Origin: Flavobacterium sp. UGB4466
Lineage (GTDB): Bacteria; Bacteroidota; Bacteroidia; Flavobacteriales; Flavobacteriaceae
Reading direction: 5' to 3'
Assembly: GCF_903469665.1 (NCBI RefSeq)
Contig: NZ_CAGKLC010000032.1
Span: 1 to 43,974, forward strand
Length of the DNA stretch: 43,974 bases
Shown here: in pieces, positions 26,970 to 35,917 of the stretch
Numbering within the stretch: the stretch's first letter is position 1
Layout of the letters: each line of letters begins with the position of its first letter
Position numbers and translations under genes: made by a program
The notes under the pieces: model-generated
The model's database searches: none
What the model saw: the letters and a program-made list of their open reading frames with translations, nothing else
Told to the model about the DNA's origin: nothing

Positions 26970-27148
26970 TTGTTTCAAGTTTCAGGTTTCAAGTTACCAA
27001 CAGAACCTAAAACCTGAAACTTGAAACTTGAAACCTGAAACCTGAAACCTGAAACTTGAAACATGAAACCTGAAACATGAAACTTGAAACTTGAAACCTG
27101 AAACTTGAAACTTGAAACTTGAAACTTGAAACCTGAAACCTGAAACTT
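26970..27148. repeat. Large GAAACYT heptanucleotide array with an inverted head
   Basis: About twenty direct copies of GAAACCT/GAAACTT (27007-27148) are preceded by three or four copies in inverted orientation (26970-26995, GTTTCAAGTTTCAGGTTTC), so the locus can fold back. It lies between kynU and queA. Because 7 nt times 3 gives 21, one opposite-strand frame reads as a heptapeptide repeat, which is an artefact. Confidence 0.92.
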
Positions 27149-27162
27149 AAAACCATTATAAA

Positions 27163-27197
27163 ATAGAAAACCCGACAAGTTTAAAAACCTGTCGGGT
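27163..27197 (-). terminator. Terminator of queA
   Basis: On the minus strand ACCCGACAGGTTT pairs with AAACTTGTCGGGT (one G-U), followed by TTTT and a T/A-rich tract. It starts 23 nt after the queA stop. Confidence 0.85.
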
Positions 27198-27219
27198 CTG
27201 TCTATAAGATAAATTCTAA

Positions 27220-28269
27220 TTAAAGAATTAACATTGCATCTCCGTAAGAATAGAATTTGTATTCTTCTTTGATCGCTTCTTCGTAAGCTCTTTTCATTAA
27301 ATCATGACCACAGAAAGCAGAAATCATCATTAATAATGTTGATTTTGGCGTGTGGAAGTTTGTAATCATACAATTGGCAATACTAAAATCGTGAGGAGGG
27401 AAAATAAATTTATTGGTCCAGCCTTCATAAGGGTTTAAAGTATTTTGAGAGGAAACTGAACTTTCGATGGCACGCATTGAAGTTGTTCCAACAGCACAGA
27501 TACGTTTTCTACCTGCTTTTGCAGCATTTACGATATCACAAGCTTCTTGTCTGATGATCAATTCTTCAGAATCCATTTTGTGTTTGGACAAATCTTCAAC
27601 CTCAACCGGGTTAAAAGTTCCTAAACCTACGTGAAGTGTTACTTCTGCAAAATTTACTCCTTTAATTTCTAATTTCTTCAAAAGGTGTTTCGAGAAGTGT
27701 AAACCTGCCGTTGGTGCCGCTACAGCTCCTTCTTCTTTTGCATAAATGGTCTGGTATCTTTCAGCATCTTCAGCCGTTACTTCTCTGTTGATGTATTTAG
27801 GAATCGGAGTTTCTCCAAGTTCTGTCAATTTATTTCTGAATTCTTCGTAAGATCCATCGTATAAGAAACGTAAAGTTCTACCACGTGAAGTGGTGTTGTC
27901 GATTACCTCAGCCACTAACGAATCGTCGTCGCCAAAATAAAGCTTGTTACCAATTCTGATTTTACGGGCCGGATCAACCAAAACGTCCCATAGACGCTGC
28001 TCTGAGTTTAATTCTCTTAATAAAAAAACTTCAATTCTTGCTCCTGTTTTTTCTTTGTTTCCGTACAAACGTGCCGGAAAAACTTTAGTATTGTTAAGGA
28101 TCAAAACGTCTCCGTCATCAAAATAATTGATAACATCTTTGAACATTTTGTGCTCTATAGTTTGTTTTTGACGATCAATTACCATTAAACGAGACTCGTC
28201 TCTATTCTCTGCTGGAAATTCCGCTAAAAGTTCTTTTGGTAAGTTGAATTGAAAATGTGATAATTTCAT
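27220..28269 (-). CDS. queA: tRNA preQ1(34) S-adenosylmethionine ribosyltransferase-isomerase QueA
   Basis: A 349-residue enzyme that transfers and rearranges the ribosyl group of SAM onto preQ1-modified tRNA, giving epoxyqueuosine. Length and sequence match the family throughout: [20 protein letters not shown] near the start, then [35 protein letters not shown] and the C-terminal [19 protein letters not shown]. Its own promoter is at 28334-28365. QueE is encoded at 3930-4562. Confidence 0.96.
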   Translation of the reverse strand: MKLSHFQFNLPKELLAEFPAENRDESRLMVIDRQKQTIEHKMFKDVINYFDDGDVLILNNTKVFPARLYGNKEKTGARIEVFLLRELNSEQRLWDVLVDPARKIRIGNKLYFGDDDSLVAEVIDNTTSRGRTLRFLYDGSYEEFRNKLTELGETPIPKYINREVTAEDAERYQTIYAKEEGAVAAPTAGLHFSKHLLKKLEIKGVNFAEVTLHVGLGTFNPVEVEDLSKHKMDSEELIIRQEACDIVNAAKAGRKRICAVGTTSMRAIESSVSSQNTLNPYEGWTNKFIFPPHDFSIANCMITNFHTPKSTLLMMISAFCGHDLMKRAYEEAIKEEYKFYSYGDAMLIL

Positions 28270-28333
28270 ATTGACATTGCTGATTTTAGAGTGTAGATTT
28301 TAGATTTTTTTATCTAAAATTGTAAATCGTGTG

Positions 28334-28365
28334 CAAATATACGATTGTGAGATAGGCGTTGTCAA
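28334..28365 (-). promoter_or_regulatory. Promoter of queA
   Basis: On the minus strand TTG (28363-28365), 21 nt, TATATTTG (28334-28341). The -7 element is a perfect TAnnTTTG. Between promoter and ATG lies a TAGATTT heptamer repeat forming ATTTTAGATAAAAAAATCTAAAAT, a weak hairpin with no clear terminator. Confidence 0.75.
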
Positions 28366-28533
28366 GTGTTTTGCTGTTTATTTTCAAAAGCCTTTGGTTT
28401 ACTGCCCCTTAGAGTTCCTTAAAAATGAAAGTTTTAGCTTTTTTTTAACTTTAGAGGAAACCAAAGTTCATTTAATCCGAACTCCTGAAAAATTGCTGTT
28501 GCTTTTCCTGATCAAAATCAAAAATAAATCCAC

Positions 28534-28562
28534 AAAAAAACCTCCGGTTTGAATCGGAGGTT
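28534..28562 (-). terminator. Terminator of aroA
   Basis: AACCTCCG and CGGAGGTT (28539-28562, 8-bp stem) are followed on the minus strand by TTTTTTT. It is 38 nt beyond the aroA stop. The gap 28366-28533 holds no credible gene. Confidence 0.88.
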
Positions 28563-28600
28563 ATTGAACTATGTTCAGCTCTTAAACGAGCTTCTATTTT

Positions 28601-29827
28601 TTATAGTGTTTCGACAATTTCAAAGTCTAATGCTTTCAAATCATTCCAGAAATCAGGGTACGATTTTGAAACTACTCCCGCATCTTCAATAACAATTGGT
28701 ACTTTTAAAGCCAAGGGTGCAAATGCCATTGCCATGCGGTGGTCATTGTAGGTTGCAATCTTCACATTGTGCTTAATATTTTCTGATGCCACCAAAGTCA
28801 AACTGTCATTGGTTACTGAAATGGCAGCTCCTAATTTTGTAAGCTCAACTCGTAATGCTTCCAATCGGTCTGTTTCTTTAATTTTTAAAGTATGAAGACC
28901 TGTTAAATGACATCCTATACCTAATCCCAGACAAGTCACAACAATCGTTTGCGCAATATCCGGAGTATTGTTCAATTCAAAATTTACATTTTCAAACTTA
29001 AAATTCTCTTGTTTTACCAAAGTCATTTGATTGTTCTGAAAAGTAGTTTTCACTCCTAATTTTTCATAAAGTGATACCAATTCAGAATCTCCTTGTAAGC
29101 TGTTTTCTTTGTAACTGCTCAACGTTATAGAAGCAGTATCTGCCAAAGCTACTAAACTAAAGAAGTACGAAGCCGAACTCCAATCCGATTCTACTACCAT
29201 TTCTTTAGAAGCGACTTCTGTTTTTGGATATACTTTAATCACATTACCTTCAAAACTGGTCTGAATATCTAAATCGTTTAGCAAAGCCAAAGTCATTTTG
29301 ATGTATGGAACCGAAGTGATTTCACCTTCTAAAGTCAATTCTAAGCCATTCTCCAGTTTTGGTGCCACTAATAAAAGTGCCGAAATGTACTGACTGCTCA
29401 CGTTGGCTGCCAAAGTTACTTTTGAAGCGGTTACTTTTTTTCCTTTGATTCGAATTGGCGGATAACCCTCTTCTTTTTCATAGGAAATCTCGACTCCCAA
29501 TTGTTCTAAAGCTTCTACCAGAATCTTTATTGGGCGCTCCTGCATTCTGCTGGAACCAGTCATGACTACTTCGCGTCCTTCGTTTACTGCAAAATAGGCT
29601 GTTAAAAAACGCATCGCCGTTCCCGCATGATGAATGTCTATGATTTCGTCATGGCCAATTAGTGCTTTTTGCATTACCTCACTGTCATCGGAGTTGGAAG
29701 TATTGGCTAAAGTAATATTTGGGAACAGTGCTTTTAATAACAACAAACGATTGGTTTCGCTTTTTGATCCGGTTACTGCAATTTGTCCTTGTAAATTATG
29801 TTGAGTGGTTTGGAGTAGTAAATTCAT
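28601..29827 (-). CDS. aroA: 3-phosphoshikimate 1-carboxyvinyltransferase (EPSP synthase)
   Basis: A 408-residue enzyme joining shikimate-3-phosphate and PEP, the penultimate step to chorismate. Start chosen at the ATG 29827 (MNLLLQTTQHNLQG). A GTG at 29905 is in frame, but the intervening 26 codons do not look like the family. Family motifs seen: GSKSETNRLLLLKALF, HAGTAMRFLTAYFA, SSQYISALLL, ESDWSSASYF, KETDRLEALR and YNDHRMAMAFAPLAL. It shares the chorismate pathway with the operon at 39497-43689. The upstream MazG-like gene is 79 nt away and may be co-transcribed. Confidence 0.95.
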   Translation of the reverse strand: MNLLLQTTQHNLQGQIAVTGSKSETNRLLLLKALFPNITLANTSNSDDSEVMQKALIGHDEIIDIHHAGTAMRFLTAYFAVNEGREVVMTGSSRMQERPIKILVEALEQLGVEISYEKEEGYPPIRIKGKKVTASKVTLAANVSSQYISALLLVAPKLENGLELTLEGEITSVPYIKMTLALLNDLDIQTSFEGNVIKVYPKTEVASKEMVVESDWSSASYFFSLVALADTASITLSSYKENSLQGDSELVSLYEKLGVKTTFQNNQMTLVKQENFKFENVNFELNNTPDIAQTIVVTCLGLGIGCHLTGLHTLKIKETDRLEALRVELTKLGAAISVTNDSLTLVASENIKHNVKIATYNDHRMAMAFAPLALKVPIVIEDAGVVSKSYPDFWNDLKALDFEIVETL

Positions 29828-29906
29828 TATAGGGTAAATATTATAGCATTTTTGCAAATCTATTTTAAATAAAGGACACTCCAAAACTTTACCGGGACTT
29901 ATCACA

Positions 29907-30233
29907 TTATTTTAATTTATCGTTGTTTTTATGACGATCCTTGTCCCGAACTGATTTCAAATCCATTTTTTTATCAAAAGCAGCTTGTAAATCTATTCCG
30001 GTTTGATTGGCCAGACAAAGTACTACAAAAACAACATCGGCCAGTTCTTCTCCTAAATCTTTATTTTTATCGCTTTCTTTCTCTGACTGTTCTCCATACC
30101 TGCGGGCAATAATACGGGCAACTTCACCTACTTCTTCGGTAAGCTGTGCCATATTGGTTAATTCGTTAAAATAACGAACGCCGTGTTCTTTAATCCAGGT
30201 ATCTACATCCAGTTGTGCATTTTTCAAATCCAT
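29907..30233 (-). CDS. MazG-like nucleotide pyrophosphohydrolase
   Basis: A 108-residue all-alpha NTP pyrophosphatase of the MazG-like/dCTPase group, beginning at MDLKNAQLD; a Met six codons upstream (30251) is an alternative. The metal-binding helices are LTEEVGEVARIIARR (EExxE) and DLGEELADVVFVVLCLA (ExxD). It would hydrolyse (non-canonical) NTPs to NMP plus PPi. It lies 43 nt after the DUF3857 gene ending at 30277 and precedes aroA. Confidence 0.88.
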   Translation of the reverse strand: MDLKNAQLDVDTWIKEHGVRYFNELTNMAQLTEEVGEVARIIARRYGEQSEKESDKNKDLGEELADVVFVVLCLANQTGIDLQAAFDKKMDLKSVRDKDRHKNNDKLK

Positions 30234-30276
30234 AGTTCTATTTTTCAACAAAAATAATTCTAATCTTTTAATACCG

Positions 30277-32289
30277 CTAGATTCTCTTTAAAACAATTTT
30301 CTCTGTTTCTTTAGCGATCATCCCTTTGTAATATTCTTTTAGCATTTCATATTTTTCAGTAGATACAATTGCATCATTAATCTGGTGCTGCACTGTGATT
30401 TGTAAAAGATTATCGTTTGCTGCAATGTTAAACTTAAAAGTTCCTAAATTCTCTTCCATATTGAAAATTGCTGGTGCAGGTAGTGTTTCTACTGCGAATC
30501 CTTCAGGAATTTTAAGCGTAATATTGTATTTATCAGTAAACGGGAAACCAAAATCTACCGGATATTCTCTCACTTCCTGTTTGAATGGGTTTTCCTTATT
30601 TGCAAAAAACAACATAGGGCTCACATATATTTTACCACCAATTACTTCACATAAATTATTCCCTGTAAAAGAGTACGATTCAACAATAGGCAATAGAATA
30701 TCCTTTTCATTGGTTTTGGAGTACTCACTAATTTCAATTTTATTGTTTTGGTTTTCCAATTTTTCCAGATATTCCTCTTCTTTGAGACTAGAAATATTAT
30801 GTCTGGTGATCACAGCATTGTAATCCGTACATTGTCTTCTGGTTTTTCCTGTGATTTTACCATCAGGATCAACGCTATAATTCATAAACACAATGTCATT
30901 CGACGATTTTTTAGGCATCAAATCTACTTCTTCAGAACTTCCGTCTTTTCGAATCAATCGACCGTACCAGTTTAGAGCTCTAAATGGTAAAACATTAGGG
31001 GTTGAATACTTATCTGAAGCATCTAAAAGGATATTCCCCTCTGGTGTTTCAACTGCCGCAATAACATAATTAAAAGCAGTTCTGTTTGGAAAAAGAGAAA
31101 TCCCGTTAGAACGTGTACTCACTAAAACCGGATTTGCGGTTAATCCTGCGTAGCGCAACATAGCAGTTAACATCAAATTAATATCGGCAATGTTTCCTGA
31201 CTTTTCTTTATAGGCTTTCTTAACACCACTGTCACAATTGTACCCGTTATAGTCATTCCACTTTACATTAGCCTTTACGTAATTTAAAATGGTTAAAATT
31301 TTGTCCTCCGGAGTGTTTTTTCCTGCCAGTATTGCCTTTAAATCTTCTTCAAAATATCCAGTTTTATTTAATTCAGGACCAAAATCATCATATTCGTAAA
31401 TGGTTTTGACCACAGAATTCCAATCTGTCGAATACATTTTTAATTGTGCATTTAGATGTTTTGTCATTGATAATTCATGCTGAATGCTGGATACGTAATT
31501 ATCAATATTATTTACAAAAGCTTCCTCTTTCATAGCCGGAAAATCTTTTGCTACATAAGTTGTTCTTGTTTCAGTGTAATTAATTTTATCTGTAGAAAAT
31601 GTTGTCGTACTGTTCATCCCTTCACTTCTTTCTTTACTTGTGAGAGTAATCGTCTTTAAACCTTTTTCTACTGTTAGTTTAGGAAAGATATATCCTTTCT
31701 GTCTTGAATTAAAGACATAATACTCCGGAATATAGGTGCTAAACTCGGAATAATTCACAGGAATACTGTTTTGAAATTCCCACTCCCTGATAAGTCGATC
31801 ACTCGGACATCTTAAAACATATCGAAATTCAATAACAGAACCTTCTTTAACATTAGGCATTGTAATCTTTTTTTGTGACCTGTATTTATTGACTACTTCA
31901 TCAAACACTCCATCGCTCTTCAGTTTTGTCTTTTCGATTTTCCCTCCAACCAAATTGTAAGTAACAGCATCACTAAATGTTACCTTTTCTTTAAAGCCAC
32001 TCTCATTACCGTACCATACTTTTTGATTAGCCCACTCGTATCCTGCCTTTTTATAAATTTTAATTCTGATTTCAACTTCTGTAACGGTAATAAAACCTTC
32101 ATTTGAATCATACTGTATACTGGCATTCCCTTTTTTATACAGAATAGCAGCTACTGCTGATGAATCTTTAGGGTGTACTTTTTCCTCTAGTTCTGCAACA
32201 GATACTTTCCCTAATTTAAACTCTTGTGCTGAAACTTTAAACATGCCCAGCAGCACAATTAAAAAACTTAAAAATTTGATTGGTTTCAT
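30277..32289 (-). CDS. DUF3857/transglutaminase-fold protein lacking catalytic Cys and His
   Basis: A 670-residue secreted protein (signal peptide about 1-21, KVSAQ). An N-terminal DUF3857 domain (about 55-220) is followed by a transglutaminase-like domain (about 310-430) and a C-terminal beta domain (DUF2569-like region not claimed). In its neighbour the catalytic stretch is GDCKA; here the matching residues are GNIAD, with Ile367 where Cys should be. The catalytic His position is Tyr408 (FNYVIA). Asp423 (LLDASD) remains. So it is probably non-enzymatic, a binding or scaffold paralogue. It starts 5 nt after the upstream gene, so the two are co-expressed. Confidence 0.88.
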   Translation of the reverse strand: MKPIKFLSFLIVLLGMFKVSAQEFKLGKVSVAELEEKVHPKDSSAVAAILYKKGNASIQYDSNEGFITVTEVEIRIKIYKKAGYEWANQKVWYGNESGFKEKVTFSDAVTYNLVGGKIEKTKLKSDGVFDEVVNKYRSQKKITMPNVKEGSVIEFRYVLRCPSDRLIREWEFQNSIPVNYSEFSTYIPEYYVFNSRQKGYIFPKLTVEKGLKTITLTSKERSEGMNSTTTFSTDKINYTETRTTYVAKDFPAMKEEAFVNNIDNYVSSIQHELSMTKHLNAQLKMYSTDWNSVVKTIYEYDDFGPELNKTGYFEEDLKAILAGKNTPEDKILTILNYVKANVKWNDYNGYNCDSGVKKAYKEKSGNIADINLMLTAMLRYAGLTANPVLVSTRSNGISLFPNRTAFNYVIAAVETPEGNILLDASDKYSTPNVLPFRALNWYGRLIRKDGSSEEVDLMPKKSSNDIVFMNYSVDPDGKITGKTRRQCTDYNAVITRHNISSLKEEEYLEKLENQNNKIEISEYSKTNEKDILLPIVESYSFTGNNLCEVIGGKIYVSPMLFFANKENPFKQEVREYPVDFGFPFTDKYNITLKIPEGFAVETLPAPAIFNMEENLGTFKFNIAANDNLLQITVQHQINDAIVSTEKYEMLKEYYKGMIAKETEKIVLKRI

Positions 32290-32294
32290 TTTGG

Positions 32295-34202
32295 TTAGTT
32301 CTTGGTTAATATAATTTTGGCATTATCATTTTTGGCTATCTGCTCCATAAAAAGACGATAGTCATCGTATTCTTTGTTGGAGTATTTCCCTTTATTTAAA
32401 AACAGCGAACGTTTGTAGAGTAATTTATTATTCTCTTTTTTGATAATTTCGGTTTTGTATGCTCCGAACTTTCCATTTAATTCGAAATTTGAGGGCAAAA
32501 ATTCAATCGCAAAACCTGCAGGTAAACTAACCTCAATTTCATCAGTATCTAAATACCCGCGCTGAATTTGAAATGAATTTTTTCTGTTTCGGATTCTCTT
32601 TACGTTCGTGGCACTTTGATTAAATGCATCAACAGCAAAAATTAGTTTATTCCCTGAGACTGTTGCATAATTTAAAGCACTAAGCTGGACATCTTCGGTA
32701 AAACGTATCGCCTCTTTGTTATTAGTCAAAGCCATTTTACCCAATTTCAGGTTGTTGATATTGTCCCAATATTCTTTGTAGTGGGCTTCTTTTTCGGTTG
32801 GCTGTAAATGCTCAATCCGTGTTTTCGAAGCGTATTGAGAACCTTCTGAATGTATTAAAACGGAACCGGAAAAATGTCCGTTTTCATCTATTGTATAAGT
32901 ACCTTTTTCATTTTGAGTGTTGCCTTCATCTGCATACACTTTTGTTCGCACAATTTCACCACCCTCAGGTTTAATAACTAATACATCTCTGTCATCCGTA
33001 AAAGTTCCCTGATACCCGAAAGGATTGTCCTGACTCGTACATTCTAACCAAGTATAACTATCACCTGTGGGAATTGCTAAAATAATATGGTTTCCTTGTT
33101 GAGATACAAAATCTGATCTAATATCCATTTTATATGAGTCGCCATACAGTTTTGTATAATAAGATTCTACACCTACGCATTTCAATAATGCTTTAGTATA
33201 ATTAGTCAAAGCCTTACAGTCACCATAGCCTAATCGATCAACATCTTTAGCAAGCATTGGTTTCCAACCTCCTATTCCCTCATGAATAGCAACATACCTA
33301 ACTTTTTGTTGAAGATACTTATAAATTATTTTTGCTATCTCAATGGCATCTTTCTCATTCCCAACCAAAGCTTTCATTTTTACTTTCGTTTCCTCTGGAA
33401 TATCTTCAGTACCAAATAAAATTTTATCTCCCCACCATTTACCAAATTCTTTCCAAGTCTTGGCGTTCCCATCAACCCCTTCAAGATTAAAATATTCAAG
33501 TCCCATTAAAAGACTAGGATATATTTCATTAAAACTCGGGCTATAATCTTCTGATTTTTGTGCCAAAATAGCTGCTGCAACGTACGAAAGTTGAGTCTCA
33601 CTGTCGACGATCTTTTTTATATTAAAATCTAAAAATTGATATTCTTTTTTCCTAAAACCTAAGCTAGCTGGATATTTAATGTTCAAAACATTCTTTTCAA
33701 CACTAATATAATATCCCTCTAATGGCATCCACGTTGGAATAAAAGCAGTTGTAGAAGTTTGTGTTTCACTATTATAAACTACAGTGTATGGGTACGAAAT
33801 TGGGGTATATTCTAAAAAAAGATATCTATTATCAGAAATAAGTGTACCGCCATCAACTGCGCTTTGATCTTTAAAATCTTTTCTTTTGACTTTTTTTATT
33901 TCATTTCCAAAAGCGTCATAAATAATAGCTTCAATACTATTAACTGACGAATTTTTACCATAATCTTCATAAGCATTTACCGCATTCGAACCTTTTTCAT
34001 TTAGTACCGTAACGATTCGTTGCGTTTTTATAGTCATACTACGTTGCGAAGAAATTGTAATATCAGTCTGATTTAGACGAACTACTGCATTGGCATTTTC
34101 TTTAAGACTGTCGGCAATTGCAGCCACAGCATATTCGCTTTTTTGAGCGGAAGAAATAAGGGTAAACAGGCAAAAAAATAACGTAACAACCAGGCTTCTC
34201 AT
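32295..34202 (-). CDS. DUF3857/transglutaminase-domain protein with intact active-site residues
   Basis: A 635-residue secreted protein (signal peptide 1-19, ISSAQ). A DUF3857 domain (about 50-220) is followed by a transglutaminase-like domain with Cys329 (LGYGDCKALT) and His372 (GNHIIL). The third position, WLECT, carries Glu387 where many relatives have Asp. The predicted role is periplasmic peptide or amide chemistry, substrate unknown. It is the first gene of a pair with the inactive-looking paralogue, with its own promoter element (34220-34227). Confidence 0.88.
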   Translation of the reverse strand: MRSLVVTLFFCLFTLISSAQKSEYAVAAIADSLKENANAVVRLNQTDITISSQRSMTIKTQRIVTVLNEKGSNAVNAYEDYGKNSSVNSIEAIIYDAFGNEIKKVKRKDFKDQSAVDGGTLISDNRYLFLEYTPISYPYTVVYNSETQTSTTAFIPTWMPLEGYYISVEKNVLNIKYPASLGFRKKEYQFLDFNIKKIVDSETQLSYVAAAILAQKSEDYSPSFNEIYPSLLMGLEYFNLEGVDGNAKTWKEFGKWWGDKILFGTEDIPEETKVKMKALVGNEKDAIEIAKIIYKYLQQKVRYVAIHEGIGGWKPMLAKDVDRLGYGDCKALTNYTKALLKCVGVESYYTKLYGDSYKMDIRSDFVSQQGNHIILAIPTGDSYTWLECTSQDNPFGYQGTFTDDRDVLVIKPEGGEIVRTKVYADEGNTQNEKGTYTIDENGHFSGSVLIHSEGSQYASKTRIEHLQPTEKEAHYKEYWDNINNLKLGKMALTNNKEAIRFTEDVQLSALNYATVSGNKLIFAVDAFNQSATNVKRIRNRKNSFQIQRGYLDTDEIEVSLPAGFAIEFLPSNFELNGKFGAYKTEIIKKENNKLLYKRSLFLNKGKYSNKEYDDYRLFMEQIAKNDNAKIILTKN

Positions 34203-34219
34203 TTAGTAAGTAATTTCGC

Positions 34220-34227
34220 CAAATATA
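34220..34227 (-). promoter_or_regulatory. -7 element for the DUF3857 gene pair
   Basis: TATATTTG on the minus strand, 18 nt before the ATG at 34202, matches TAnnTTTG perfectly. The -33 region is only weakly TTG-like (TGTT). Confidence 0.6.
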
Positions 34228-34267
34228 TATTATTTTTAGAAATCCTTAACATTTGTCTAATATTTTT

Positions 34268-34720
34268 TTAATCTCTGTTTTTGCTGTCTATTAAAATAGT
34301 TACGGGTCCGTCATTTACCAGGCTAACTTTCATATCGGCACCGAAAATTCCTGCCTGTATTTTTTTAGTGAATTCTTTTTCTAGGGATTTTAGAAAATTC
34401 TCATACATGGGTATTGCGAAGTCTGGTTTTGCTGCTTTTATATAAGAAGGACGATTCCCTTTTTTGGTAGAAGCATGAAGTGTAAACTGACTCACTACGA
34501 TAATATCTCCGTCGATATCCTGAATTGAACAGTTCATAACGTCATTCTCATCTCCAAAAATTCTCATTTTGACAATCTTACCCACCAGCCAATCAATATC
34601 TTCCTGCGTATCGGCTTCTTCTATTCCCACTAAAACCAATAAACCTTTCTGAATATCTGCAACTTTTTTCTGATCGATTGTTACGGATGCTTCTGAAACT
34701 CTTTGCAGTACTATTCTCAT
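34268..34720 (-). CDS. dtd: D-aminoacyl-tRNA deacylase
   Basis: A 150-residue enzyme that hydrolyses D-amino acids from mischarged tRNA. Family signatures are complete: MRIVLQRVSEASV at the N-terminus, the active-site VSQFTLHA and the C-terminal NDGPVTILID (Gly-Pro motif). It lies 82 nt after rsgA and is probably in the same unit. Confidence 0.96.
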   Translation of the reverse strand: MRIVLQRVSEASVTIDQKKVADIQKGLLVLVGIEEADTQEDIDWLVGKIVKMRIFGDENDVMNCSIQDIDGDIIVVSQFTLHASTKKGNRPSYIKAAKPDFAIPMYENFLKSLEKEFTKKIQAGIFGADMKVSLVNDGPVTILIDSKNRD

Positions 34721-34802
34721 TTATGTAAGTCTTAAAGTTGAAAGTCAAAAAGTGTAAAAAAGCCCTTTCGAAACTTTTTAAACATCGCCCTTTTAACTGA
34801 AT

Positions 34803-35780
34803 TTATTTTCTCGTTTCATCACTCGCTGCACGATCATCACCATAAGTATCCGTGCGGTAATGCTCTTCGTCTCCTTCCAAAATTTTGAGGTAACTGTTAT
34901 AGCGGGACCAGGCGATTTCATCTTTTTCCAAAGCGGCTTTAATGGCACAGTGTGGTTCTTCTTTATGTAAACAGTTGTTAAACTTGCACTGATCTTTTAA
35001 TCGGAAGAATTCCGGAAAATAACCGCTTATTTCTGAAGGTTCCATATCAACAATTCCGAAACCTTTTATTCCCGGAGTATCGATAATCTGCGCATTAAAA
35101 GACAGATCGTACATTTCGGCAAAAGTAGTGGTGTGCTGTCCTTGTTTGCTTTGTTCTGAAATTACAGTAGTTTTAAGATGCAAACTTGGCTCCATCGCAT
35201 TGACCAATGTCGATTTTCCAACACCGGAATGCCCGGAAAACATACTCACTCTACCCACCATCATTTCTTTTAGTTTATCCACACCTTTATTCTCTGTAGA
35301 AGAAATACGCAGGCACTTATATCCTATTTCCTGATAAATGTGCTGCAGGTAAAGCTGTTCATCCAAAGTACTTTCATCCAAAGTATCGATTTTATTAAAA
35401 ATCAAAACAGCCTCAATTCCATACGCTTCGGCTGTAACTAAAAAACGATCTATGAAACTCGTTGTTGTTGGCGGATTATTAATCGTAATCAGTAAAAAAA
35501 CCTGATCTATATTGGATGCAATGATATGAATCTGTTTGGATAAATTAACCGATTTACGAACGATATAGTTTTTTCTTTCGTGAATATTAAAAATCGTTCC
35601 GGTTACCGCATCTGAAGTTTGCTCCAATTCATAATCAACAATATCACCTACAGCAATTGGATTGGTACTCTTAATACCCTTCATCCTAAACTTCCCTTTC
35701 ATACGGCATTCTATAAAATCACCCTTTTCTGATTTTACAGTGTACCAACTTCCTGTAGATTTATATACGAGTCCTGTCAT
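34803..35780 (-). CDS. rsgA: Ribosome small-subunit GTPase RsgA
   Basis: A 325-residue circularly permuted GTPase acting in late 30S maturation. An N-terminal OB fold (about 1-70) precedes the GTPase motifs in the permuted order: G4 NKID (129-132), G1 GHSGVGKS (183-190), G3 DTPG (234-237). The zinc-binding region is Cys265, Cys270, His272, Cys278. The start ATG is at 35780. The upstream gap contains TAGATT heptamers (35791-35817). Confidence 0.96.
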   Translation of the reverse strand: MTGLVYKSTGSWYTVKSEKGDFIECRMKGKFRMKGIKSTNPIAVGDIVDYELEQTSDAVTGTIFNIHERKNYIVRKSVNLSKQIHIIASNIDQVFLLITINNPPTTTSFIDRFLVTAEAYGIEAVLIFNKIDTLDESTLDEQLYLQHIYQEIGYKCLRISSTENKGVDKLKEMMVGRVSMFSGHSGVGKSTLVNAMEPSLHLKTTVISEQSKQGQHTTTFAEMYDLSFNAQIIDTPGIKGFGIVDMEPSEISGYFPEFFRLKDQCKFNNCLHKEEPHCAIKAALEKDEIAWSRYNSYLKILEGDEEHYRTDTYGDDRAASDETRK

Positions 35781-35917
35781 TCTTTAATTTTAGATTGCTG
35801 ATTTTAGATTCTAGATTATGCTTTGAACCAAAAAATAAAAGGCAAAATTACGTTTTTAGAATTGAACAACGCAACTTCACCTTTTAAAAATAAAGACTTA
35901 CTCTTAAATTGAAAGAT

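Noticed and set aside
26928..26978. N-terminal extension of kynU
   Set aside because: Seventeen extra residues without family similarity, reaching toward the repeat array.
20115..27148. Repeat arrays as CRISPR
   Set aside because: Units are 7-8 nt with no spacers and no cas genes nearby.
26975..27178. Minus-strand frame with heptapeptide repeats (FKFQVSS-like)
   Set aside because: It is the translation of the 7-nt array; 21 nt gives a forced 7-residue period.
29828..29905. N-terminal GTG extension of aroA
   Set aside because: The 26 extra residues do not resemble EPSP synthases, whereas MNLLLQTTQHNLQG starts at the usual place.
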